A stretch of 64,000 bases of DNA from Nannobrachium achirus. Taxonomy: Eukaryota; Chordata; Actinopteri; Myctophiformes; Myctophidae. The first letter of the stretch is position 1. Every line of letters starts with the position of its first letter. Made by a program: the position numbers and the translations under genes. The DNA is taken from contig OY997651.1 in the NCBI GenBank assembly GCA_963921795.1, positions 50,738,018 through 50,802,017 of the forward strand, written 5' to 3'. Positions 20,303 to 35,553 of this stretch are shown piece after piece. The notes below the pieces were generated by a model, which was not told the origin of the DNA, made no database searches, and saw nothing but the letters and a program-made list of their open reading frames with translations.

Positions 20303-20500
20303 CGTGAGAAAGAAGTTGTTTCCACTGTGTTCCATGTGACCTCTTGTATGATTTGAGTAGCCGATTCTAGCATATCCTGTATTTATTTTGACGCAGATCG
20401 AGTCAATGCTCGTCAAATATGTTTGACTTTGACATTGTTTAAATGCATGCATTTCCGTGTGTAGGGGATCACAAACATTGTCCGTCAGCGCGTGTGTGTG

Positions 20501-21184
<684 letters not shown>

Positions 21185-21326
21185 TTTAATTTAATAAAAT
21201 ACCGACTCCTCACGTAAAAAATAAATAAGAAAAAAAAAAGCTGGGTGGGGGAAAGCAATGTGAAAGAGGTGGGGTTTTTTTTAGGACAGTTTTGAAGGTT
21301 TGGATGGTGGGGGCATCTCTGAGGGT
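21185..21326 (-). pseudogene. L2-like LINE ORF2 C-terminus, downstream part
   Basis: Read on the minus strand, TLRDAPTIQTFKTVLKK is followed by LFHIAFPHPA, the usual C-terminal end of L2/CR1-type reverse transcriptase ORFs. It continues directly from the part at 23016-23143 once the 1.7-kb fold-back is removed. A T-rich run then marks the 3' untranslated region. It is an inactive fragment. Confidence 0.7.
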
Positions 21327-21363
21327 GCGTTCACACAGGTAGGTAATCCAAACCTTATCAGAA

Positions 21364-21836
21364 CCTTAAAGCTATACTGTGTAAGTTGCTCAACTTGTGG
21401 TCAGTAGCTCTATAGCAAACCTCGGACGCGTCCGCGTCTTTCGGCCGTTTTTCGGTTCTCACACCCCCGCGTCTGCCTCCACCTCGCCGAGATCTATCTT
21501 TTGAGGGGTCCCTGGTTCCTGTGCGTTGAGCCATTCCGGAGATACACTCCTTCACCCATGCTTCACCGTGCACCCGAGTATAGAGACACACGGGAGACTA
21601 CAAATATGGCCGCCCTAGCGACCCCACTCCAAGATGCGCTGTGATTGGCCGGCAGTGTATAACCCTTGCTGTGATTGGCCGGTAGTATGATGACGTCATT
21701 TTGCCGCGAAATTCTCCCCCCTCAAGGCTCATAGAAAACATATAAAGAGAAGGCTTTTGAAGCTGAAAATAACGGAGTGGGGGTTCTAAAACTTTAGCGA
21801 TTTAACAGTTAGGACCATTCTATGGTATAACTTTAA
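21364..21836. mobile_element. nested MITE (TTAAAGCTATAC ends)
   Basis: It begins 'ttaaagctatactgtgtaag' and ends 'ggtataactttaa', splitting the run of 'cagaaccttatcc' words of the fold-back arm. The interior is GC-rich. It includes two 'gctgtgattggccgg' copies and a TGACGTCA at about 21692. A 77-codon minus frame is present but not recognised. Confidence 0.55.
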
Positions 21837-22523
21837 CTAATCAGAACCTTATCCAAACCTTATCCAAATTAGAATACACTTCCCACAATGCTTTGTGTGA
21901 AGTGGGCAGTGTGTCACTGCATCCCGGTTCCAACAATGGACCAAGGGCGGAGCGCTTGTTTTCGGTGGAGATGACGGAGGCGCACCGTCTCAGGCGACTA
22001 TGAGCCACATGAGACACTGCCGAGCGAGCGTTAGCGAGCGAGTCGCCGTGTCGAGCGTTGCGACGGTCGCATGAGCCGACTCAGCGTCATTACCGACTTA
22101 TATGCCGTTATGGACAGAATAGTACATCTTCAGCCCCCCGACTTTCGGCACCTCCGCGCGGTCCAGGGTAACACAACAGAGCGCTCCCTACCTCTGGTTC
22201 AGCCAATCACAAGGTTCCACTGCTGGAATCGGGATGCTGTTTTGATACACGCCTACAGGTGTGACCCCGCCCATTGGCATCTCAGCACAGCCCATTTTGT
22301 CCTATTGGTTGGTGGTTGAACCCTGCCCCTTGGTCTCATCAAGGCTTCTCCCAGCAGCTTGGCTGCTCCTAGCAGCTGGCCTACAACTTACCTAATGAAA
22401 ACCTTATGGAAACCGTATGAAAACCTATTCCCTTAAAACCAGCCTTAAGGGAAGCTTCCCTAATCAAAACTATAAAAAAACTTCCATAGGGAATTAATTA
22501 ATTCATTTTTGAGAAGGGATAAT

Positions 22524-22570
22524 ACCTACATGTGTGTCGGGAGCCTCAGGCTCCCGACACACATGTAGGT
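22524..22570. repeat. 47-bp perfect palindrome
   Basis: Two perfect 22-bp arms (starting 'acctacatgtgtgtcggg') around a 3-base centre 'tca', at the axis of the fold-back element. Confidence 0.95.
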
Positions 22571-23015
22571 TTTAACCCTTTTCCAAAACCTGGGGGGAGG
22601 TGGGGGTTAAGGTTCCGTTCCATTCATTCCCTATGGAAGTCACATGTTTTGATAAGGGACGCTTCCCTTAAGCTTTCCTTAAGGCTGGATTTAAGGGAAG
22701 AGGTTTTCATAAGGTTTCATTAGGTAAATTGTAGGCCAGCTGCTAGGAACAGCCAAGCTGCTGGGATAAGGCTTGATGAGACAAAGGGGTGATGTTCAAC
22801 CACCAACCAATAGGAAATAATGGCTGTGCTGAGATGCCACTGGGTGGGATCTCAATTGTAATCTACATCAGAGCCTCTGGTCTGCAGTGACACAGCCCAC
22901 TTCCAGCAAAGCATTGTGGGAAGTGTATTCTTTTTTGGATAAGGTTTGGATAAGTTTCTGATAAGGTAAGGTTCTGATAAGGTTTTGATAAATTGTATAA
23001 CTGTCTGAACGCATC

Positions 23016-23143
23016 CTGAGGGTTTTGGGAAGTGCATTCCAGAGGTTTGGGCCAGCAAAAGCAAAAGCTCTGTCGCACCAGGTATGGTATTTGGTCTTGG
23101 GGACAACAAGGAGGTTTGCGTCACCAGACCAAAATGGACCCAA
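23016..23143 (-). pseudogene. L2-like LINE ORF2 C-terminus, upstream part
   Basis: The minus-strand frame reads NLLVVPKTKYHTWCDRAFAF then AGPNLWNALPKTLR. This is the motif that precedes the C-terminus in fish L2/CR1-type LINEs (usual form GDRAFSVAAPxLWNxLP). It is interrupted in the LR codon region by the fold-back element, and the rest resumes at 21326. No upstream LINE sequence is evident. Confidence 0.78.
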
Positions 23144-23164
23144 TGTAGTTATTTAGTCACAGTA

Positions 23165-23500
23165 GGGCTGTCACGATTATAACATTTTACATGGCGATGA
23201 ATTGTCATTAAAATAATTGCAATTAATGATTTCATTGTGTTTTTTGTCGTTGACAATTACATTTCTGTTTGGCTTTTAGGCTTTGAAGTTGCACATGGTA
23301 GATATGACACATAACCTTAATATACAAATAAATGACATATTTGACAACTTTATAACAGAACATTGATAGTGGAAATAGCCAATCTACAAGCTCACAACGT
23401 GTCGCATCAATGTATGAACATTTTTCAACATGGAAACGATTATGACGATTATGAAAAATCGATACATTTCATCGGTTCAATAATTATATTTATTACACGG
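23165..23500 (-). mobile_element. family V hAT-like element, partial
   Basis: It starts 'agggctgtcacgattata', the family V end. It then runs through 'cattgtgttttttgtcgttg', 'gacatttctgtttggctttt' and one HP arm at 23377-23410, to 'acgattatgacgattatg'. The other end near 23500 is not clear. Confidence 0.72.
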
Positions 23501-24420
23501 CTTGGTTGACTGAATAATGAACAATGGACTCTATAACAGTAGCCTGGGTACCAGCCTGCTACATTCAGTGGATCGTTTTTTGTCACTTTGCTTCATTGTG
23601 TTCCAAGTCATCAACACGGAACCCACCAAAAAGGTAGTACTGGAAGAGACTGGAATGCTCATCAATACTTTATCTCAAATATACTAGCCTTGTTTGTAAC
23701 CAAGCTGTTGCTGTTGCCATCTCGCGGGTTGCTATTCGATTAGAGTTGCGCTCTCTCTCTCTCTCTGTGGATATGTTGGATAGTAAACGACGGCCACTGC
23801 TATGCCCTATAGGCGTGGTTTAAATGTTTATGGCGGTTTAACGTGAGTTTCTCATAGACGCGGTCGAATCCGGAGACAGGCACTTAAACAAAACGGATTG
23901 TCTGGACCAGTTGACCGGGCCGACGAGGCATTTCTATTCCAAACCGTTTCCCTCACTGACATCGTCCATCACTCACCGCCCTAAAAAGAAGAGCCCCTCC
24001 CCCTTGTTTACGCTCTTATTTCGTGTTTTTCCAATCCCTCCGCCACGCCCAGGTGCTTCCCCCAGTTCGCCCCGCACTCACTCAGCCGCCGTGGAGTTCA
24101 GAATGGCCGCGTTCCAACTAATTAGTTCGCTAAACGTTTGGCGGGCAATGCGCGTGGAAGAGGAAGACAGATTGAGGGCGAGACGGGGCGACAGACAGAA
24201 AGTACCGCAGGAAGGAGAAGAAAAAAACTCATTTACAGTTTCACCTCCGCTGGGTCCCTCCCCCAGCCCGCCCCCTCAAACATCAGTCACACTAATGGCT
24301 TTGAGTCAGCCGGCGATTCAGCCCACAAATTCTACCTGCTCCCCTGGTGCACGCACCTACGCACACACACGCACACACGCACGCCCACACACACTAAACT
24401 AGTCGCTAATTCCTTCACAG
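23501..24420. other. CpG-rich unassigned stretch
   Basis: A short (CT)n lies at about 23748-23766, followed by GC-rich sequence with a 163-codon plus-strand open frame (23911-24402). The predicted protein is Pro/Ser-rich with no recognised domain. It could be a promoter-like CpG island with a chance frame. The stretch ends in a CA-rich microsatellite. Confidence 0.35.
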
Positions 24421-24586
24421 TCCTTAAAGGTAGGTTAAGTTCATTCAAATAATACTAAAAACAGGTCTATGTTTTGATAGTTGCGACCGCAGGGAGCAGT
24501 TAGTGTGAATACCTGCAGCAATTGTGTCACGTTGTTACTCTTTCCTGTAATGCTGTAACTCTTGCCTGTTACTCTTGCCTGCACAC

Positions 24587-24725
<139 letters not shown>

Positions 24726-24826
24726 CTTGTTTGCGCTGGTACACACTCATTGCACTCAGCTGCGACCCCTGTCTGTGCATTTACTTCCACTTTCTACATC
24801 CAGAGTCAAAGACAGCCCTAGTCTCT

Positions 24827-26140
<1,314 letters not shown>

Positions 26141-26561
26141 CATTCAATCCCTCATATACTGTGCACATATACTGTATTTTGTACTCTTTATATAGTGTTA
26201 TTGTATAGTATTTTGTAAATTGTTGTTGTATAAGTCTCTTGTATATTTTTAACATTTAAAAATTAAAATATTTGCACCAGTCACTTTGGTACACTGAAGC
26301 AGGTTGCTAGTTATAGCCACACAGTAATTATCCGAAGAGCTGTGCGGCCTCTTTCTTCTTTACCAGTATTCAACTGCGTGGCCAGCACCTCACCAACTTA
26401 GGTGTGCGCTTCTCCATTTGTGTTTTGCTCAACAGGAGCAGTAGGGGGCCTTTGCTGTGCACAGCCGCGGGCACAAAACTAGTTATTATTTTAATGTCCT
26501 TAAAAGTTAATATTTCTCGACATGGCTGGTTTCCTCCTGGCAGCATATGTCAAATAGCAAC

Positions 26562-26605
26562 CATAGCCAATCTACAAGCTCACAACACAACCGTGGCACG
26601 CTTGT
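26562..26605. repeat. HP half copy
   Basis: One arm, 'atagccaatctacaagctca', is followed by a degenerate inner stem; the second arm is reduced to 'acgcttgtg'. Confidence 0.6.
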
Positions 26606-26686
26606 GATGGCGCTTCTGTCCCCCCACGCTTCGGTTTCATGAAACTCCCAACGCGCTTTCACATACAGACACGGCGGACAGTGTCT

Positions 26687-26790
<104 letters not shown>

Positions 26791-27269
26791 GCGTGTGTGT
26801 GCATGCGTGCGTGCGTGATACGTCTAGCCATTATTGAATTACCATCTGGTTGTGTTTGTAGTTCCTTTATTGAGGTCTGTATCTCCAAGCCTCATCAAAA
26901 GATCTTCTTCAAAAGTGTCCACGGTACGCTTGCGTCGCAGAACAGATTGCGGAAATAATTGCTAGCGCCAGTGGGACGGTTGTTCGAGGTAATCGAGGAC
27001 TTCAAATAATGCCTGGATCTGCTTCGACAGAACAGGACATGAAGGTCCGGAGGGCACTTCAATGTCCTTGGACTTGGAATGCCTTGCAATGGGATGAGGA
27101 AGAGTGTGGAAATCGGAGATGATAAAAAGTCTGGCATTTTGTAGCTACAGATGGAGTCAGCAGAGATGGAAGAGTGTACTTGCGTAAAGCATCAATACCC
27201 AGTTGTAGAAATTGTTTTGTACAAGTACAAAATTCACAAGTATTGGCATCAAAATGTTCTACTTAAAGT

Positions 27270-27495
27270 AGTAATATGCCTTGCCGAGCCATGAAACCAG
27301 GACTACTCCCCATAGACATGACGCTAGTATGTCGCAGGGACTTACCGGTATACCTCAATCCAACCCTTGATGCTGAGTGCCAAGCAGCGAGGCACTGGGT
27401 CCCATCTCTTTAGGTTTTGGTATGATCTAGCTGGGGATCAAACCTCAACCTCCCAGTCTCAGGGCAGACACTCTAACCACAAGGCCACTGAACGG
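27270..27495 (-). mobile_element. tRNA-derived SINE, near full length
   Basis: On the minus strand an A-box-like 'ttgtggttagagtg' and a B-box-like 'ggtttgatcccc' are followed by 'ggtatgatct', 'gacccagtgcctcgctgctt' and 'gatgctga' in reverse. This order is typical of a widespread fish SINE of about 200 bp. Confidence 0.65.
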
Positions 27496-27508
27496 GTTAA
27501 AATGTACA

Positions 27509-27560
27509 TAAATAGAAGATCTACAAGTGACGCGTTGTCAGCTTGTAGATCGTCTATTTT
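27509..27560. repeat. HP hairpin module, short form
   Basis: 'aaatagaagatctacaag' and 'cttgtagatcgtctatttt' flank 'tgacgcgttgtcag'. Most of the inner stem is missing, leaving arms of about 18 bp. Confidence 0.75.
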
Positions 27561-27689
27561 CAAATTGCCAAAGTACAGTAAGGTAGCTCTGCCCATGATA
27601 TAATGTACATAAAGCATAACCATCTCCACCTAGAATAATGTCGATCTGGTCTCCTAATTGCCTCATCGATTAATGATTGATGATCCGGA

Positions 27690-27870
27690 ATTCCACGACA
27701 ACCTCAACATCCAGTTGTCTAGAACCACTGCATCCATATATGGGCATATATGGATATCCAGTTGTCCAGAACCTCAGATCCATCCAATATGCCCATAATG
27801 GGCAATCCATTAAACAGGGTATGGGCATAATGTCATCAGGGGACTCCATATATGGGCACGAAAGCAACAC
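27690..27870. mobile_element. Helitron-like fragment with CArG boxes
   Basis: CCATATATGG at 27734 and 27846, with 'tatgggcatatatggatatc' and a repeated 'gttgtc.agaacc'. It is a scrap of the minisatellite found in the Helitron-like elements. No ends are visible. Confidence 0.55.
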
Positions 27871-28009
27871 AGACGGCATCAGTTACAATGAGTTGGGGCA
27901 GACCTCCATTCAGAAACACCCCCACTTAGAAACATCCCCATAATACCCCCACTGAGGTTAGGGTTAGGGTTTAGATTAAGTTTAGGTGACACCTCCACAT
28001 TTAGAATAA

Positions 28010-28412
28010 TGGAAGTCAATCTTCTGAATGGCAATGTTTCTGAATGGAGATGTGTAACCCTTTTTTCTTACTTATCTGTAACTTTGTAAATAACTGTATA
28101 CTGCTGTGCTACAACTGGACAACTGAATTTCCCCCTTGGGATAATAAAGGTATCTATCTATCTGTATGTTGCACTGCCGATCCGACCAATATGTCTGAGT
28201 CAATATGTCTGAGTCAGGGGGCTTTGTTAGACTCATTGGGTTACACATCTCCATTCAGAAACATTGCCATTCAGAAGATTGACTTCGATCGGCAGTGCAA
28301 CATACAGATAGATAGATACCTTTATTATCCCAAGGGGGAAATTCAGTTGTCCAGTTGTAGCACAGCAGTATACAGTTATTTACAAAGTTACAGATAAGTA
28401 AGAAAAAAGATA
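28010..28412. mobile_element. inverted pair of LINE 3' tails
   Basis: The sequence 'actgaatttcccccttggga' then 'taataaaggtatctatctat' at about 28125-28170 is mirrored at about 28300-28350. A flanking 50-bp piece ('cttctgaatggcaatgtttc') is also mirrored (28010-28058 and 28239-28288), giving an interleaved a-b-a'-b' order. The ATCT-ending tail is typical of a fish non-LTR element. Confidence 0.7.
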
Positions 28413-28668
28413 GATAAGAGGGGCGAATAATATATAAGTATATATACATAAATTGTCTTACAAAAAGAGACCGTAGCAGTCAATGCTAGTTAGTGCAACA
28501 AGTATCTCACTGTCATTGTTAAACAAAGCAAAATACTCAGAAACTACTAACACCTACAGTAGGTTAGGGCCTTGTGGCAGCACAAACCCTAGATGTGAGG
28601 GCTGAACTCTAGATATGAGGGCGAGCATCCAGCAGCCATACACACAAACAAAACAGAAGCATGTGAGG

Positions 28669-29577
28669 TAGAGGTCTTCACGGGTCCAATTTGAACTACC
28701 CGAACCCAAAAGGACCCGGGGGAAATGGACCCGGACCCATATGGCCCCGTCTATCATTTGGAATTTGAGAACCGTTACCCGATCAGCCCCGAGACGTGAT
28801 GGATCCGATCCGAACGGCCCCGCCTGTTATTAGAAAAATTGGATCCGAAACCCGAGCAGAACGGGAGATCCGAGACCCGAACCTGTCGCCCCGAAATGAA
28901 AGAATGCCAACGTTATTATATTAAGAGTTGTATCAGACATATTTCTTACCTAACGTCGCCACGGTGCTGCTGTTGCTGTCAGCGGCGCTGTGCCTCTCGC
29001 CAAAAGATGATCTTTTCCCAGACCAGTAAGTCAATGCGGACAGTTTGTAAATACAAATAAATCCATGTTTTTATTCCTTCTCCTTTGGCTAGCCAATGCT
29101 AATGCTATCGTTTTCTGTCGCATGTGTTGTTCATTATATCTTTCTGCTTTGAGTGTCCATTTTGCTCTGCAGAGCATGACAACACGCAATGACAACTCCA
29201 TTGTAAACCGTTAACCAAAACGTTACGTTAATATCTTTGATAATAATAACAATCCAACTGATACAGTCAGTGTTGTTGTGACTGAGTGAGTGAGTCAGTT
29301 CTCAGACTTCTCACAACCAATGCAACAGATTACATGCTGCATCTTTAGTGCCATCGTGTGGCGTTATCTATTTGGTGCAGTTGTTGCGTTCGCTTTCACT
29401 TCAATCTCGGCCTGTCTCGGCTCCACTCGGGTAACAGGAGATACCCGGGGAACCGGGGCAGACGGCCCCGGCCCCGGCCCGCCCCGCGGTAAAAGCTCGA
29501 AAACGGCCCCGTTACCCGGCTCGGGGCGGTTCGGATCGCGGGTAATTTCGGATCTCGGGCAGGTCCGAAGACCTCTA
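28669..29577. mobile_element. 909-bp hAT-type element (TAGAGGTCTTC ends)
   Basis: The ends are TAGAGGTCTTCACGGG and the complement of TAGAGGTCTTCGGACC. The TSD atgtgagg is perfect (28661-28668 and 29578-29585). The subterminal parts are GC-rich with repeated 'gacccg' and 'ggatccga' words. An internal AT-rich part at 28900-29390 carries short frames of 73 and 97 codons that I do not recognise. Confidence 0.88.
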
Positions 29578-29731
29578 ATGTGAGGCCTATAGTTATTAAG
29601 CAGCTAACATGACTCATGACACTACACATTCACTGCCATAGCAGAATGGCAGCAGTGGCTAAATGTCTATTCTACTCTCTGACTGGAATCAATGTACAGT
29701 ACAGTAGCTGTAACAGCTGGTGTGTGTGTGT

Positions 29732-29740
29732 TTGTGTGTG

Positions 29741-29776
<36 letters not shown>

Positions 29777-29812
29777 TCCGTGCGTGCGTCCGTGCGTGTG
29801 TGTGTGCGTGTT
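29732..29812. repeat. (TGCG)n and TG-rich microsatellite
   Basis: About 12-15 TGCG units with occasional TCCG variants, flanked by TG repeats. Confidence 0.92.
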
Positions 29813-30099
29813 GTACCCAAAGCTGTAACATTAGCAAAGACAGAGTGCTGACTGAGCCTGTGGAGGACTGACTATTTGACTGTGCTGTTTTTAAACATAC
29901 AAAAACTACTGTACTGTTCGTCTTAATAAAATGGGGGGGTTCCAGAGGTGTGTACACGGACACAGATACTCGAGTGAACGCACGCACACCCCAACACAAC
30001 CAATGGGAATCGTCTCAATCATTAATAAACCTTCGTTCATATTACAGTTGTAATAAAAATAGAGCTAATGCTCTCCTCTCTCTGTCAAACAGACACGCA

Positions 30100-30276
<177 letters not shown>

Positions 30277-30279
30277 TTG

Positions 30280-30480
30280 CAATTGCTACTTTGTGGGGAC
30301 ATTACACATAGTCTACTATCTTTGTGGGGACATTCCATTCATTTTAACCCTAACCCTAAACCCTAACCCTTAACCTAACCCCTAAAGACCTTGTGGGGAC
30401 GTATTCATTTGTCCCCACATGGTTTTTTCCCTGGATTGTACTATCTTTGTGGGGACATGAGGTCCCCACAAAGATAGCTT
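30280..30480. repeat. GTGGGGAC repeat with telomere-like core
   Basis: 'tttgtggggacatt' words occur three times. The middle holds 'taaccctaaccctaaaccc', and the end is a perfect hairpin at 30441-30477 with 16-bp arms (ctatctttgtggggac). This type of block is common next to fish (AC)n tracts and here lies between two of them. Confidence 0.7.
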
Positions 30481-30486
30481 TGCAAG

Positions 30487-30640
<154 letters not shown>

Positions 30641-30802
30641 AGACCTGCCAACCTTTTTACTATGTCATTAAGTATTTACTTATTTTTTGGGGGATTCCTC
30701 TCTCACTGTGGAGAGAAGAATGACAATATTTAAGAGTAGAGCGTTAACAGGAGGGGGCCTAGTATAAAGCCCTGGGTGATCCCGGTTAACAAAGTATAGA
30801 CA

Positions 30803-31150
30803 AGGGTTCTTCAATGTTTTTTCAGGCAAAGGACCCCCTTAGCTGAGAGAGAGAGAGATGAAGCAGGGACCCCCACTACATTTTGTTGCCGATTAAACTT
30901 TTTCATAGATTTCATAGATAAACTTGTTTGACAGCACTGTAATAAGTGTATTTTCTGACATTTAAAACTCTCAGTACTTGACCGTGTAGGCTCTGTACAT
31001 GTTCTACTCCTTTTCACTCTACACCAAATCTCTTTACTGAAAATATCCGACCTACAAGCTCACAACGCCTCGCAGCGTGATGTATTGTGAGCTTGTAGAT
31101 CGGCTGATTTCGGCTATTATGTTACCCTCAGAATATAGGAATTTAAGTGG
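30803..31150 (-). mobile_element. family L hAT fragment
   Basis: The reverse complement of 18990-19337. It starts 'caagggttcttcaatg', has 'ggcaaaggacccccttag' and 'tctttactgaaaatatcc', carries the HP hairpin at 31037-31113, and ends at 'aatttaagtggttaatgg'. The other terminus is missing. Confidence 0.7.
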
Positions 31151-31362
31151 TTAATGGGAATGAATTAAAAGGTTCCTATCGCACAACGATTTGGAGACCA
31201 CCCTGAAGTAAAGGATAAGGAAGAAAATCAATGAATAATTCAAGAAGAAGAAAAAAGTAAGAGAAAAATATTGAAGGCTTAGAGCTGCAGTTGGGATGTC
31301 TGCAATGGAGTGGTTCATATTTTTGGTTTTGTCTCGTTGCCTTCCCTGGCAGTGGGTGTAAG

Positions 31363-31505
<143 letters not shown>

Positions 31506-31798
31506 GTGTCTGAGTAACAGTGTTTTATGGCGTCTCATTGAGACATCCTTGACGTTGACGCCTCTTCTATCCGATGCTCTCTCGCCACCCCCCCCCTCTC
31601 TCTCTCTTTCACCATTCAAACCACTCCTCTCTCGCCCTCTTCTATCCACGCTCTAAATCTCAGCCCCTCCTCCTGTCTCCCGTCTTCTCTCATCCAGCTC
31701 TGTAGTGAATCATGTTCTTCTGTGTCTGTGTCGCCACAAATCTCTCCCTCTACCTAAATTCCAAAAACCTAATTTAGGCCCCCGACCACAGTCTCTAG

Positions 31799-32226
31799 CA
31801 GGGACGTGCAGAGAATGTTAGAGAGGCAGGGGCTGACATTTCTAAAGGGGCCTTTTGTTGAAAATATTGAAAATAGCAGACCTTCAAGCTCACAACGTGT
31901 CGCATTGCGTCGAGGTCGGCTATTTTTGGTGCTTGATACCACACTGAACTACCGTAATAGTCAATACTGGAGATGTGGCGTATGTGTCATGGATTTCTAC
32001 ACAGAAAGGGGCATTCTTTCAACATAAGATGCCACATTCAAGTACAGGAGTTTGGAAAAGGCAATTCTCTTGAATGCTGCCTTCAGGTATGGCATGGAAA
32101 GAGGACATTTGCATTTCTTTCACCATAGTAAAAACTGCATTCACGGTCTGGAGAATGCACTTTTTAGAGACGGATAAAAGGGCAGGGGCTCAAGCCCCCT
32201 TTGGTGTCAATGTGTGCACGTGCCTG
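31799..32226 (+). mobile_element. 428-bp hAT element, family G
   Basis: The ends CAGGGACGTGCA and complement CAGGCACGTGCA are 12-bp TIRs with one mismatch. The TSD gtctctag is perfect (31791-31798 and 32227-32234). An HP hairpin at about 31868-31925 has a shortened right arm. The 3' part has 'ggggctcaagcccccttt', itself a small palindrome. Other copies lie at 37618-38056 and, rearranged, at 13380-13600. No transposase is present. Confidence 0.93.
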
Positions 32227-32735
32227 GTCTCTAGAGAAGGCTACATAAAATATCAGATGAGATGTGCCTTCTGTTTAGGCGCCGTGCACACAACGCTGTT
32301 TTCTAACGGCAAGATAACATTTTGTGAGACATACATGAGAGAATCTAAGTTATTATCAACCGAGATTTGCCATCAGACGACACATTTTTTTTAATTTGTG
32401 TACCATTTCGCCTCTAGTGGCTCCAGCTGGGATAGCGGATCTTCCTAAATTAACCGTCTTTGCTATTGCATCGGTGTATACAAACAGCTGTGCTAGGAAG
32501 TAGAATGGATGTGGTTCTATGCATGCGTGACTTGTCTATCTGGCAGCGCGTCACACCGCCACCTAGCCACCTTGCACGCATGTTACGTTTTCAAGCACTT
32601 TTGTGTCTCTGTCTGCACTCGCGTAAATTCATAATAAAAAGTGAGTACGCAACGTCACTTTGTCGTTGTCTGTTCTGATAGTTACGCTGTAAGACGTGGC
32701 CTTAGACTTTGTCGTAGAAACACGGTGTCACCGGC

Positions 32736-32812
32736 CGAAAAGAGCGGATCCAAAAGATCACAGCTGTGTCACATGCATGACACGGTGTGAGCTTGTAAGA
32801 TCAGCTATTCTC
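32736..32812. repeat. HP hairpin module, diverged
   Basis: 'aaagagcggatccaaaagat' pairs loosely with 'cttgtaagatcagctattct', around 'cacagctgtgtcacatgc' and 'atgacacggtgtgag'. It is a clear but older copy. Confidence 0.7.
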
Positions 32813-32827
32813 TTTCTTTCCTCCCTC

Positions 32828-34330
<1,503 letters not shown>

Positions 34331-34334
34331 AATG

Positions 34335-34402
34335 GCTTATTACTGTTACCCCCGCGACCCGATTCCGGATAAGCAGTTGAAGATGGATGGATGGATGGAT
34401 GG
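34335..34402 (+). mobile_element. LINE/SINE 3' tail with (GGAT)n
   Basis: 'cgcgacccgattccggataa' then 'gcagttgaagatggatggatgg' (shortened here) is the familiar 3' end of fish retroelements that finish in GGAT repeats. Confidence 0.7.
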
Positions 34403-34514
34403 AAATCGGCCATTCATTTTACCCATAGACTTTTACAAAAAATACCCGTATAAATTATTTTAATCTTAAAATCAAGACATCCAGGATCCTGTTGAATCGC
34501 GACCATAAATATAA

Positions 34515-34615
34515 TGATTTGTACTTTTCTATTGGCACTTGCGCTTTTGCTCTGTAAATCACTTTGAGCTGCCTTTCATGTCATGAAAGTTGCTATACAA
34601 AGCGTACTTACAAAG
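34515..34615 (+). mobile_element. LINE 3' tail
   Basis: 'ctgtaaatcactttgagctg' followed by 'catgaaagttgctatacaaa' is the standard 3' untranslated end of a fish non-LTR retrotransposon. No coding sequence remains. Confidence 0.55.
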
Positions 34616-35133
34616 AGTACTTTTTCCCAACACTGCTCTTTCTCAAATTATACAACTCACAAGTACACGCACGCACGCATGCGATCATGTGTGCATTAGA
34701 TATTGATAACCGCGGGTCCTCACAAAAGGAGCTGATGCATATAATATGAAGCTGAACAGACCGTCAGCGCTAGGAGGAGAATAGAGCCTCAGAGTGCCTC
34801 TCCAATGATCAATGATGTTACATCTGATCAATACAAACACAGAGACATAATGTGTGTCTTAGATCTAAAGATCAATACTTAACACAAAGACAAAGACATT
34901 CTATGTGTCTTATGAGAGAGATGTTTGCACTGAGGGAGATGTTTGATCTGAGTAAAAACAACTGGAATGTCGATCTGTGTGACAATAACAAGTCAATTCT
35001 AGTCCCTGTCGGATCCACCAAGCTGTTTCTATATACTGTATGACGATAACAATGTGACCTTAAGTGGTTTAGTGATTTTAATGATGCCAATCAATATGCT
35101 AATAGGGTTAGAGCACAGACAAGCATTCATGTA

Positions 35134-35245
35134 TTTTCACTGTCGAGCAGAAACCTTGTATCTCCAAAAAATAGCAGATCTACAAGCACACAACGTCTCG
35201 TGAAGCGAGGCGTTGTTTGCTTGTAGATCGGCCATTTTCACTATT
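35134..35245 (+). mobile_element. family M, truncated, with HP hairpin
   Basis: 'ttcactgtcgagcagaaacc' (M end) runs quickly into an HP hairpin at 35166-35240 with arms 'aatagcagatctacaagcac' and 'gcttgtagatcggccatttt'. The second M end is absent. Confidence 0.7.
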
Positions 35246-35293
35246 TTATTAACCCATTAAGACTGAGGCTGATTCTACAAATGACTTCTAAAT

Positions 35294-35454
35294 AAGCGGT
35301 TCTCAAACGCTTTTGTGTCAAGGAACCCCAAATTGACATGTATTTGGACGCGGACACCCATCTGAAAGTGTTTTGTGCCACGAAAAACCCCAAATTATTC
35401 AAATTATTTTCAAACACACGAAGCTTGTACATCTGCTATGTTTGAGAACCACTG
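35294..35454 (+). mobile_element. 161-bp hAT MITE
   Basis: It begins 'aagcggttctcaaacg' and ends as the complement of CAGTGGTTCTCAAAC. The flanks ttctaaat / ttctaaaa (35286-35293, 35455-35462) match at 7 of 8. It retains only one HP arm ('gaagcttgtacatctgctat'). Confidence 0.72.
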
Positions 35455-35466
35455 TTCTAAAACAAT

Positions 35467-35476
35467 GTGTGTGTGT

Positions 35477-35507
<31 letters not shown>

Positions 35508-35510
35508 GAC
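35467..35510. repeat. (TG)n followed by (G)n
   Basis: About 24 bp of TG then a run of about 19 G. The G-run could form a quadruplex. Confidence 0.93.
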
Positions 35511-35553
35511 AGTAAAGCGACGATTTAAGGACTTTGATTGATAGAAATTGATT

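Larger units (their letters stand above)
21327..23015. mobile_element. 1.7-kb fold-back element inserted in a LINE
   Basis: The ends are inverted ('gcgttcacacag' left; complement of 'gatgcgttcagacag' right). The flanks are ctgagggt at 21319-21326 and 23016-23023, a perfect 8-bp repeat. Arms of about 250 bp (22262-22505 against about 22625-22850; e.g. 'cagcagcttggctg', 'cctattggttggtggttg') fold around a perfect palindrome at 22524-22570. Outer arms (about 21837-21925 against 22890-22985) pair too, e.g. 'cacttcccacaatgcttt'. The left outer arm is broken by a further insertion. The asymmetric part 21930-22200 is GC-rich with short open frames that I do not recognise. Confidence 0.85.

Noticed and set aside
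23911..24402. 163-codon Pro/Ser-rich frame as a gene
   Set aside because: CpG-rich sequence readily yields such frames; no domain and no homology recognised.
30355..30380. Telomeric block at 30.35 kb
   Set aside because: Degenerate TAACCC words within the common GTGGGGAC repeat, not a telomere.
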